From the NCBI GenBank assembly GCA_036785705.1, contig JAWUZG010000027.1:4817501-4881500 (forward strand): DNA of 64,000 nucleotides, written 5' to 3'. The notes under the pieces are model-generated. The model saw nothing but the letters and a program-made list of their open reading frames with translations. It made no database searches and was not told the origin of the DNA. Position numbers and translations under genes: made by a program. The first letter of the stretch is position 1. Every line of letters starts with the position of its first letter. Positions 53,644 through 64,000 of the stretch are shown here, in pieces. The DNA is from Acanthornis magna. Lineage: Eukaryota; Chordata; Aves; Passeriformes; Acanthizidae.

Positions 53644-56289
53644 TATTCACGAGGACAAACAGCTTTATTTCTGGTTGTATAAGTTGAAGGGTTTGATTTA
53701 TGCTATAATAGCATTTTAAACACTAAGATGTAATCTTACCCCAACATTTAGAAGCAAGTTCTTTTGAAGATTATTTCTTGGCAGTTAGGCCAGATTCTGG
53801 GTAAAGAATGTTGATTCCTAGTTCTTTACTTCCATTCCCACTTCTGCCAGAATAACCTGCAAAGGGAGAAAAACAACATTCACCTTTTACAATAAAGGCT
53901 CCAAAAGAGAAAAGCCATGGAAATGAGTCAATTTAGGATTTAAAGTCAATGTTGCAAGCTCTGCCAAGTGCAGCTTGGAGAAGATGAGATGGCTTGAGCA
54001 AGCAAAACTTCCTCTGGGCACTTTCTTTCCCTGTGACATATCTTTTTAATTGGGAAATGGACTGTGGACTTCAGTATGTAATGCTCATTTCTGGTCTCAT
54101 TGGCCAGTTTCTCTACTTTCAGAACAAATATGGTATTTTCAACCAGCTATATGCAGGGCTGAGAAAAAGTGGAGAAATTATCTCTGCTGGAGTAATTATC
54201 AGAACCATAGGAAAAAAAAGTCACTGAACAAAACAAGGCTATTGTGTCGTGTTTGTAACACTGACATAGAAATATGAAGAATCTAGTGTCAAATATTCTA
54301 TGTAACATAGAAAAAGCCCTCAAAATCTGGCAGTGTTAAATCATGCAAGCACTCTGCATAGACCAGCACATAATGGTGTGCTTTATCTCACTCCTCAGAA
54401 GAGCCACAGTAGGTACTGGCATGTTCCTCATGGCTGTTGCAGTTCACAACTTCTTCTAAGCCTTCACTCCAGTCACTGGGAATGCAGAAAAAAGTATCAT
54501 GATAGGAAAGGCACCAACCTTATGCAGTCTGTGGCCTGCAGGATATGATGTTAGTTTTGATTATCTCCCTGGTTTTTATTTTGGCATGCACCTTCTGCTC
54601 TGTGTTTTGCTCATGTCAGTTCAATGTCTACCAAGTTCACTGACTTACTCTAAAATTACAGAAATGTAACTGAGAGCAGAATGTGGCCTTGTATGCCCTT
54701 CCAAGGGTGCTAAGTTTGAAGAGGTTCATAAAGAGCAACACTGGCTAAATGGGAACTGAAGGGGAATATGAAAACCATCTGTGAATATTTAAAGGATGCA
54801 AAGACTAAAGAGGAGGCAGCTTTGGACTGCATGTTCCAAGAAGAGTTTCAACTTAACTAACAGCTAAAACTTACAAAGGAAAATAGGAAAGATTTAGAGA
54901 ATCAATATTTCTGAAAACTTAGAAATCAGTCTTATAGTGTACAAATATTTCTCTGAGAGTGGAGTGATATCCACTGTGTCATTTCCAAGATAACAGGTGG
55001 ATACAGCAATGTCTTTGTGTTATAAAGTACTCTTAAGCTGCCTGGGAGATGGCAAGCTTCATGTCTGTCTTTCTGTTTGGCCAGCTGAAACAGAATGATT
55101 TCTCTCTCCCTCTGTTCCATCTTTGGGAAGCACGTGGGTGGCCATCTGGGTCCAGACAGAAGTGGTTCATCTCCAGTTAGCTTAGTTAATGGATTGATTT
55201 TGAATCTGCCTAAAGGAGGATTCCATGGAGAAAAACTCCACATGCCTTCAAGAGATACTTTCCATGAAAGACAAAACCTTGGAGAAAGAAATCCTTAAAT
55301 TAATGTTTAGATGAGGAGTGAAGAGAATCATATGCTTCAAGGCACTATCAGCTCTTTTCTAATGGGCATTGGCTCACTCTTAACAGTGCCAAATATCATC
55401 AGAGCATCTTTGAGATCCAGTGGTTTCAACAGGAGTTCAAGGCCCTTGGCCTCCAGGCAGTAACAGACCCTGTACATACAAGTTTAGGAGTATCTTGAAC
55501 TGGGAAGTTACCAGAGTTGAAGTGAAGTCAACAGAGTTAATTTGGTTGTCTCCCAAAAGTCTTATTTTAAGTTCCTTAAACTGAACCATAACAGCTCCTG
55601 CCTGGCATAAATTATGATCCTCCAAAATGCACTATACTCTCTCATCCAAGTAATTTATAGTGACTGTTTCAACTCTGTTCCAAAGAGAGTTTTAAACCCC
55701 AGCAGAAATAGCCTGACCTCACAAACAGGGGCTGCTTCCTTTCACCACTCCTCGTGTGTGCGGTACCCAAGTTAGCAAAGTGCTCCGTGCCTATTGCCAC
55801 ACCGGAAATCCTACCAGCACAGGCCAGCCAAGCCTCCTTTTTGAGAAATGGATCTCTGTCCCCACTCACCAAGCAAAGATGGAAATTGCAGCAGGTCACT
55901 GATAGGAGCTTGGCCTCAAGCTTGACCAGCTACATAAGAGGATGGCAGCGCTTCTGTTGAGTAGCTGTTTGGAAACCGCTGCCTGACCACCAGTTGTTAT
56001 CTTGGATGTGTTTTTAGCCATTCTGGGCACTTCTTCCTGCCCATTGGAAGTGGTCCTTTCTTTCAAGCAGTCCATAAATTATGGGCAAGTCATGCAAACT
56101 GATGTAGCAACATGCAAAATGGCACACACCACATTTGTATCTTACTTTTGCTTACAGTGGGAAATCTTTTGCTGCAAGAGCACAACAACAATTTCTAGTT
56201 TTTCTTCTCCCCATGATCATTTTACAGCATGTAGGTATTTATGGATGACGACAATCACCCCCTTTGCCTGTGTGTGAGACCCAGCAGGT
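53644..56289. other. intergenic DNA, no gene recognised
   Basis: No supported exon, RNA gene or repeat family. Open frames at about 54932-55298 lie on both strands over the same bases and look random. Confidence 0.5.
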
Positions 56290-56982
56290 GAGTCAGCACC
56301 TCCTGATGGCTGAGAAGTGGTGTCCCCAGGGGTCTGTAATGGGCTCAGTCATTTTTGATATCTTCATTAAATGAGTTGGACAGTGGGATACGTTGCACAC
56401 TAAGCAGGTTTGCAGATGACACCAAGCTGAGGGTGTACAGACCCACCTGAAGGATAGGAGGCCATCCAGAGGGACCTGGACAAGCTCGAGGATTGGCCCA
56501 CCTCTGGGGCCCAGCACAGCAAGGACATGGAGCTGCTGCAGCCAGTCCATAGCAGGGACACCAAGGGGATCAGAGGGATGGAGCAGCTCCACTGTGACAA
56601 AAGGCTGGGAGAATTGAGATTGGTCAGCCTGGAGAAGTCTCTAGGGGACCTTCCAGTATTCCGAGGGGCTCTATAAGAAAGATGGGGATGAACTTTTACC
56701 AGGGCCTGTTGAGACAGGACAAGGGGCAGTGGGTTTACATTAAAAGAGGGACGACTGACATTAGATAGAAGAAAGAAATTATTTACTGTGAGGGTGGTGA
56801 AGCACTGTCACAGGTTGCCCAGAGAGGTGGAGGATGTCACATCCCTGGAAACATTCAAAGTCAGGCTGGACAGGGCTCTGAGCAACCTATCTGTTGAAGA
56901 TGTCCCTGTTCATTACAAGGGGAGTTGGGCTACATGGCCTTTAAAAGTCACTTCCAGCCCAAATGATTCTATGATTCCATGA
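56290..56982 (+). mobile_element. CR1 LINE, long 3' fragment
   Basis: Plus orientation, from about GGTGTCCCCAGGGGTCTGTA through GGTTTGCAGATGACACCAAG and GGACACCAAGGGGATCAGAG to the 3' end AATGATTCTATGATTCCATG. It reaches further 5' than most copies in the window. Confidence 0.92.
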
Positions 56983-56988
56983 AAAAGG

Positions 56989-57641
56989 TGTGAAGAACGG
57001 GGCTTCACTGTGCAAAGTTTTAAGTATTTATTATTAAAAGAAAGCAATTAACAACTGGGGATGCCCACAAGACAAATGAGCAATCCCTGGGGCATGGCTG
57101 GTCTGGCCAGAGCCACACCTCCCAGGGCCCGTGCAGCAACTTTTATCCCCTCCGGGTGTCAGTCAGGGGACCTGGATACATTTATCCAACCACCAGTCCC
57201 AATGCTCCTGGCCCGCCCCTCCACCCACCCACTTGGGGCAGCCTGACCTGGACCCTCCCCATGGAGCATGCCTAGTCATGAGATCAGGAGGGGGTCTCAC
57301 CTTGACAGGCATCCTGACTGACACCCTCCAGGGAACTTTCTGGAAGTTCCTCGCCTATCCCTGTTGGCCATCTTATCCCACTGTCCCTCACTGTAGCCCT
57401 TGAACCTTTATAATAGAAAACCCATGCCCACTGCAACCAGGACCTTTAGAACAACAGCAATATACCAACAATAACCAGAACATGCTTACTTAACAGAACA
57501 AGAGTGATTGGAACCCAGAACCTTAAACAATTAATTAGCAACCGAAACAGTACAACACTTACAAGAACAATTAACCACTTAATTCATTAACCTTTTTTTC
57601 CCATATACAAAAGTCACCCCCATCTTTCACCATTTATAACA
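56989..57641 (-). mobile_element. solo LTR, minus strand, perfect 5-bp target duplication
   Basis: 653 bp; on the minus strand it runs from TGTTATAAATGGTGAAAG to CCGTTCTTCACA. AAAGG flanks it on the plus strand at 56984-56988 and 57642-57646. On the minus strand GGGATAAAAGTT (about 57150) is TATA-like and AATAAA lies at 57032-57027. The duplication length fits an ERVL-type element. It sits directly against the 3' tip of the CR1 at 56290. Confidence 0.9.
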
Positions 57642-57646
57642 AAAGG

Positions 57647-60249
57647 CATCAAGAATTTGGAAGGGCAGGTTTTATACAATACATGCTGGAGCCATGTCTT
57701 TTTTGTATTTTCCTTTTTTTCTGGGGTAAGATACATTCAGTTGTGATTTTTGGGAAACTTGGGCCATGCACATAAAGGAAAGAGCTCTCCTGCCTATCCA
57801 AACACCTACTCATGCCTCCAGTTTTGAGTACCCAAAATAGAGCAGGGTGCCTTTCAGCTGGGGGATATTCAGGGCTTTCTGAGAGCCCAGCCCAACTGCC
57901 TGGCATTCACTGCATCTCATAAATAGGGGTATTTGGAATTGCAAGCCCTTGGAAAATCCTGGATCTGCAATGACACTGTGCTAGGGCACAGTCTGGCTGT
58001 CCCCCTGTGCTCTCACTGATGGCAGTGATGCTGTCAACGAGGAGCTCTTTAACGAAGCATTCTACTCACTAATAACTGGCCTGCTGGATCACTTACTTTT
58101 GCATAATCCATCTTAGTTTTTATAGTGGAATCGTACACAGCCAGACCTGCCAGACACTTTTAAAAACAAAGGATGGACAATATAAAGCAGTCAAAGAGAG
58201 GTAAGGATGGGTCAAGCTGGGAATGGTGTAAGAGTTTTTAATTTCCTTTTTGCATCAGGAAGACATTGATAAAGTACAGCAACCCAGGACCTATTAACAT
58301 GCATCTCCCGTGACCAGTCCTTAAAGTGGCTCCTCAAGGTGGAGATTATTGTGCTACGAGCACAATTAATTTTCACAATATTATTTCCATGAGAGGTTAT
58401 TACACATTAAATTACAACATTACCATGCCTCCAGGCATTTTGTAACAGTAGGAGAAATGGTAGGCTGGAGAAGACAGCTGGGTTTGCAAGTGGTCTATGT
58501 CAGTTTACTGAAGCAGAACCATTTTACTGCTGCTGGAGGAATGTAGCAAAAGGTCAGTGCTGAAACTCCACTAAAGTAAGCTGAGCACATATTCCATCTG
58601 CCAACATATGCTCACTCCCTACTTGATCAAAAAGGAAATTTCAGAGCTCTGCTGCATGCTTGCCTTGACCCTGCTCCAAACCGCCTGTCCCATGAGCATC
58701 AGACAAACCATTCTTTAATCCTGCATGGAATACGCATTCTGCTGAAAGGATGCTTAGAATAGCTGCACATCAGCAGCAGCAATGTAATCCTAAACTGGGC
58801 CCGTGCACATGGAGAAGTGCAGGACAGCATGGAGAGGGATGTCCAGAGAATTGTTACATGAATGCATGAAATGTGTGGGTTTATTTCTTAGTCCTGTGTG
58901 CCCATCACAACCTGACCCTGTCCAAATGAGACTCATCTTTGCAGGGGAAAAATAAACTCACCCTTGTTATTCAGCTCTTGCATTTTCTTCACGTGTTTTC
59001 TTCAAATGTTTAATCTTCTGGAGTCTACCTGATCTGGTCAGTGTCAGAGGAGGAATTCTGTACTAACAACATGCACAAGAAGCTGCACCAACTTAATTGG
59101 GCTGTTAAAAATTGCAGAAGTGAAGTTCTTGTAGCTACAAGAGCTTTTTGGCTGATTTAGAACATGCCCTCATAACATCACTTGATAAAAATAAGACTCA
59201 GGCTTTTTAATAGAACAAATTACTTAGGCTTTATATTTAACCATGGCCACTGTTAAAGCTATAACTGGTTTTCAGAATATTTTAGGAATCCGATCTTGAT
59301 CTTCCATATGTTCAAAACCATCACAAAAAATACTTTACACTGCAGATCCTGATGAAGAAATAAAAAGGCGGCTGCAGCCTTAAATACAAAACTTTTTCTT
59401 TGGGCTCAGATTTGCTACTGTTCAGAGTAACTACTGGAAATTATCATTTCAAGGCAAGGAAGGAGGCAGCCTTGAACCAGAGAAACTCACAAATCTGCAT
59501 GATTTTTGTAGAGAGGACACTGATGTTCTAGTTACTCACAGCCACATTTACTCACTCTTCAACGGTGGGAAAAATGGTACCAATATTGAGACCCCCTCGA
59601 TGCACTGAGAGCAGAGGATATTTTGACACAGAGAGATGAGCTCCTTTCTGAAAACAGGACTTGCAGACTTTAAATATATTATGCAACGACCATTGTAGTC
59701 AACCAGATTAAAACAGGATTTACTCATCTCACATTGTCTTTGGTCTGTGCCTTGGGGGGAAGCTTCAGGTCAGTTTAACTGTATTGTAGAGTCATGGATT
59801 ATGAGGAAAACATCTAAAATCATACACAGATAAAAACATGAGTGTTAAAAAGATGAGGTTAAAGAATGAGGTCTTTGCTGGCAGAGACTCAACCTGTTTT
59901 TTTAATATTGCATTACACTATTGTATTTCACCATGAGTGGTGACCACATAGAACAAAATCACAATGAACAATGATTTCAAGAGTGGAAACAACATGCTGC
60001 ATGAATGTGGCAGGCATTTTAGGAAGAATCCATCACTACCCCCAGATTAATTTCTTTTCCCTGACTCCACAAGTTTGCAGTTGGCAACAATAAATTGTAG
60101 GAAAAGCTGATACAATGAGGGCAGGGCAGGCATCCAGCTGGGCCCTGGAAAGCTGGAATAACAGGTTGACCGGACTCTCGTGAAGTCTGGCATTAAGAAA
60201 TGCAGAGCCTTGGCCCTGGGGATACATTAATTCCTGGCAATAGTCCAGG
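57647..60249. other. intergenic DNA, no gene recognised
   Basis: No exon, RNA gene or clear repeat family recognised. The minus-strand frame at 57649-57906 borders the LTR and has no recognisable motif. Confidence 0.5.
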
Positions 60250-60279
60250 CTGGGCACTGATTGATTGGGTAGCAGCTTT

Positions 60280-60620
60280 GCTTTGAGAAGAGGCTGGGGA
60301 TCATGGTGCAGAGAGAGCTGAACCCAAATTCATAGTTGTGGTGAGGCAGGACAGCCACAGACTGGGCTGCATTAGCCCAAATGTGGCCAGGAGCTCAAGG
60401 GACGAGGAAGGGATTATTTGCCGTCACTGGCACATCTGGTGCTATGGTCAGTTTGGGGCATCCCAGAACAGGAGAGAAGTCAATAGATGGGAGGAAGTCC
60501 AGTACAGAGCCCCAAGGATGCCCAGGGAGCACGTTGAAGGTGTTCAAGGAGAGGCTGAAAGTGCTCTCAGTAGCTTCTGAAGGATCAAGGGACTGCTCAG
60601 CTGTTTGGAGTATTTTTGAC
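60280..60620 (+). mobile_element. old CR1-like fragment
   Basis: GAGGCTGGGGATCATGGTGC, GACTGGGCTGCATTAGCCCA and AGGTGTTCAAGGAGAGGCTG resemble a diverged CR1 3' region on the plus strand. It is older than the other copies and its ends are approximate. Confidence 0.55.
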
Positions 60621-63600
60621 TGAAGGAGAAAAAGCTTCTGTTTGCCTTGGAAATATGCCTTTTGAACAAGATCCTGGATATCATCAGGGAAGTAATTCTG
60701 TCATACTGCTATTGAGAATTCACAAAATTTTGTTATAAATTCATGCCTTTGTTAAGCACAGAAGTTGCCAACAGGGTGCAACCCTAACAGCTCTCTGCAG
60801 GAACTGTGCAGGTCTTGTAGAATGAGCAGAGAGCAGTGGGAATGGGAGAAGAGGAAGCGAGGAGATGTCAAAAATAGGACCCTTTCTATGGAAATTAAGC
60901 AACAAGTCACAGCTGCTGTCGAAGATTAATTACAAGCATTAGAACTTCAGGTGTTGCCTGCCATGCAGGAAAAAGAACAACTTGAAAAACCCAGGGAAAA
61001 GATGACTGCACAATAGGTTTGAGAATTCTCATTTGAAATATGAGGGAGGATCCAGACCAACAGAGGAAGAACTGACATGCAGAGAAATTCCTCAACGGAG
61101 CTAATGGTATACAAAACAAGGAAGACACGATTACCTGGCAAATGACAGAAATTGCCTTTAAACTTCTATAATGGATTACATCATTTAGTCTGAATAGTTC
61201 TATGGTCAGGAGTCACACAGAGGTCAGCTGGGCCATTGGACAGAATCTGATCACCAACAACAATAAAAACAAGGGGTTTATTTGGTTTCCTACTCAAAAT
61301 GTTACTTAAACATGACATTTAGCATCCCTGTTTCTGCAGTGTCTCTGTTCCCTCTGTAATGAGAAAATTGCACGCAACAAACTTAAACCAAATTAAACAT
61401 GTCCCTTGTCATTCCTCTCTTCTAATAAATAACACCAAGCAGATCCCTGTGGGAGTGGTGGCTGTCACTTCTGTTTTCTTCAGCTCAGCCTTTTACCATT
61501 GGACTGCCTGTCCTTGTGGGGTGGCAACAGCTGAGGAGGTGATGAGAGAAGAAGAGCTGCCTGGTGGGCATGGCACCAGGTGGAAAGCCACAGGTTCACC
61601 GTGGAGTCACCACTCTGTCTTCTGACAGGCATTGCCATATCTGTGGGACATGGAGAGGGAGACATGGCCAGCTCAGGAGATAAAGATGGGCATATTTGTA
61701 TCTGTGCTTGACATACCTTCTGCAGAGAATGAGTTTAGCATGAATAAGCAGTAAACCAAAATCTTTTTCCAAGCAAACTAGCATCTACCTAGTCCTAAAT
61801 CCTCCAGAGTTTCCTGTGGAAATAGATCCTTTTTTCCACTCCCATCCAAAAAGAAAATAGCAGTAGGCTGCTCTGTGATTTGTGCTTACTTGTAAGAAAT
61901 TGGCATGTGAAATCTCAGCAAGAAATTTCCCTGTAGAGAAATGTGAAGATAATTTAGATGACCCTAAGTTGTTAAATGTACATACTGTCTTGCCCAGGTG
62001 TGTCTGAGTGGCCCAGCCAGGACCTCTGTATGACAAAACGTAGGTTCCCCATTAATATCTTGGCTTCCTCATGACTGGTGATGACAAACCACGTTTGAGC
62101 CGGTCTTGTACATGCTTTAGGAGTCAGCAGCTGTGATGAGGGGATAGTTTTGGTCTCGAAGTTTGCTTGCTTCAGCCTCCAAGAGCTCATCAGCTGCCAA
62201 GAATCTTAGGCAAGATTGCTGTCTGTTGTCTTGTTTATTCATTTTGGGGATCAGTGTGACAACAAATCTGTCTCTCTGTTGGATTATAGGAAGAGAAATA
62301 ACAAATACAGTGTGCTACAGCCCTTTTTGTCATCCTCCTGCTACCAGAGCTCAAGTCTGCTGCTGATTAATCATCTATTCTGTGAACCTATCCAAACTAG
62401 CCTTGATGTCAACAACACTGCTCAGTGTTAGCAGTTCTACAGCTACTGGTGGGGTCCTTGGGTGTCAATACAGCCTTGCAACCCTTGCTCTATTAATTTT
62501 TTCTGCTGTTTTCAGGCTGTGATTCGTATTTCACTCATAATAGTTCTGGTATTTGTGTTACAAATCTCTACATGCTGGCCAGCAAACCCCATTAACCTGA
62601 AGATGATCAGAAGGGGATTCATGGTCAGAATTTGGCTTACAGGTTTTTATGCAACTTGTCCAGAGTCTGCAACACTTGCCCTGCCACAAGAGTCAGATTT
62701 ATCACCCAGAAATCTCCCTTCTCCACTGTCCACTACCACATGCCCGGGTCTTCACAGGCAAGGTAAACAATTTTAGTCCATCCTTCTGTGTTTGAATGAG
62801 GGATTGCTCTTCCCAGGCCTTAAAATAGCGAGAGACTTTTAACAGATTTGAAAATGAAACTTAGGACCCTAAGTCATCACACAGTTTTTGGAAGACGTGC
62901 TCTGCATCCATATCATATTGCTGCTCAGCTGCAGGACTTTTATTAGATTATCTGAAAGTGGATCTGAACTGCTGTGCTCCAAAGTGGGGTTATTTTAATA
63001 CTGTGCTAAAATACTGACAATGAAAACTTGTTACTGTAGTTAGGCAGTGAGCACTGTCATCTCGGGTCTTAAGAGTTTGGGTAAGCAGAGTTTGATTGCT
63101 GAAGTAAATTTTTACCATTTTGGAGTTCACAGGGTTTATTTTACTGCAAATGCTACTGGTGTCTCCCTTCCAAATTTCACTGGGCACACAAAGCCAGAAC
63201 AACATGCTATCTGAAAATCAAAAAGTTCCAGTGTGTTTTCTGGAAACAGTCACTTAAAGGGCCAAGAGGACAAGCCGAAGCAGAAGGAGGCATCTTTTAG
63301 AGCAAACAAGGCTTGCCTAATTGAATCAGCAGCTCCAGATTTTACATGGCAGTTCATCTTCAGATGCTAATAGACAGAAACTCAGCAGCCAGCCAGCCAC
63401 ATCCAGCTAGAGAGTGGTTCAAGACTCATTTCAGCTCTGATGCAGAATTGCTGAGCAGTACAAGACTGCAGAATGCACTCCATCTCCCAGATGAACATAT
63501 TTGGTCTGGGGCCAGATACCAGGACTCCCGGTCTAACAAGGGCCAGGTGTCCCAGTGAAATCACAGGTTTTAGCTATTTGGTTTGGTTTACAGTTCAGGC

Positions 63601-63762
63601 AAGAAAAGTCCTGATTTTTTGCAAGCAAGTAATCCATGCACCCTTTCCATACAGAATGCTCAGATCGACTTGCTCAGTGGGAAACTGCTCTCAGCAGTCA
63701 CTTTCCAGCTGAGCTAACTAAAAGATAAAGCAATGCATCCCATAGACTTGTTACAAATTATC
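60621..63762. other. intergenic DNA, no gene recognised
   Basis: No supported gene or repeat family. Short frames are scattered on both strands without recognisable motifs. Confidence 0.5.
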
Positions 63763-63802
63763 ATTTTGTTTTGTTTTGTTTTGTTTTGTTTTGTTTTGTT
63801 TT
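63763..63802. repeat. TTTTG microsatellite
   Basis: About eight units of TTTTG in a row. Confidence 0.95.
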
Positions 63803-64000
63803 CTGTCTGACCATTTGGGTTTTCTTCTAGGATCAAGGGTACTGGAATGAGACATGGTGCATCCCACAAAGTGTTTCTTTAACATGTGCCACCAGGACAG
63901 CTTATGGGGAATTGGCAGTGGCAGACATGCCTGCAAAAGTTAGAGGAGCTCATTTAGCCCATGGCTTGTCTTTGCTATGAGAAACCTGATGAATGAGACG

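Noticed and set aside
50256..64000. FGF6 as right neighbour of FERRY3
   Set aside because: No FGF core motif or suitable first exon was seen in this interval.

Overview
The window is vertebrate nuclear DNA, most likely from a songbird. CR1 LINE fragments typical of birds are scattered throughout, there are several endogenous retrovirus LTRs of passerine type, and the two spliced genes lie in an order and orientation known from amniotes. All identifications come from reading the sequence; no database search was run.

Two protein-coding genes were recognised, arranged head to head. RAD51AP1 (minus strand, coding part 27735 down to 21973) encodes a short form of the RAD51-binding homologous-recombination factor. 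FERRY3, also called C12orf4 (plus strand, coding exons 29064-50115), encodes a 550-residue subunit of the Rab5-linked FERRY mRNA-transport complex. All 13 FERRY3 coding exons join in frame at AG/GT junctions. The genes share a GC-rich CpG island at about 27590-28110. Only about 150 bp separate the RAD51AP1 start codon from the end of the proposed non-coding first exon of FERRY3, which suggests a bidirectional promoter. The human order is FGF6, C12orf4, RAD51AP1, DYRK4. I found no exon of DYRK4 to the left or FGF6 to the right, so those neighbours are probably outside the window.

Left arm (1-21600): AT-rich intergenic DNA with CR1 fragments, a 5'-truncated LTR carrying an expanded GC-rich minisatellite (8369-9335), a defective endogenous retrovirus (10374-15467) and a solo LTR with a 6-bp target duplication (18395-18977). 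The retrovirus has a 5' LTR, primer-binding site and leader. Its gag looks betaretroviral and is broken by one stop. Nearly all of nucleocapsid, protease and pol is missing, and an unassigned cysteine-rich stretch and an LTR-like insertion follow. Its env resembles that of alpharetroviruses, is broken by a frameshift and stops, and ends inside the truncated 3' LTR.

Gene block (21600-50260): RAD51AP1 and FERRY3 with their introns. FERRY3 intron 11 (8.2 kb) holds three solo LTRs in about 4.1 kb. Two of them are the same family in opposite orientation, and two have perfect 5-bp target duplications. Other introns hold CR1 copies, one more LTR candidate and an old MIR-like SINE.

Right arm (50260-64000): intergenic DNA with three CR1 copies, a minus-strand solo LTR (56989-57641) with a perfect 5-bp duplication, and microsatellites. 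No gene was recognised there.
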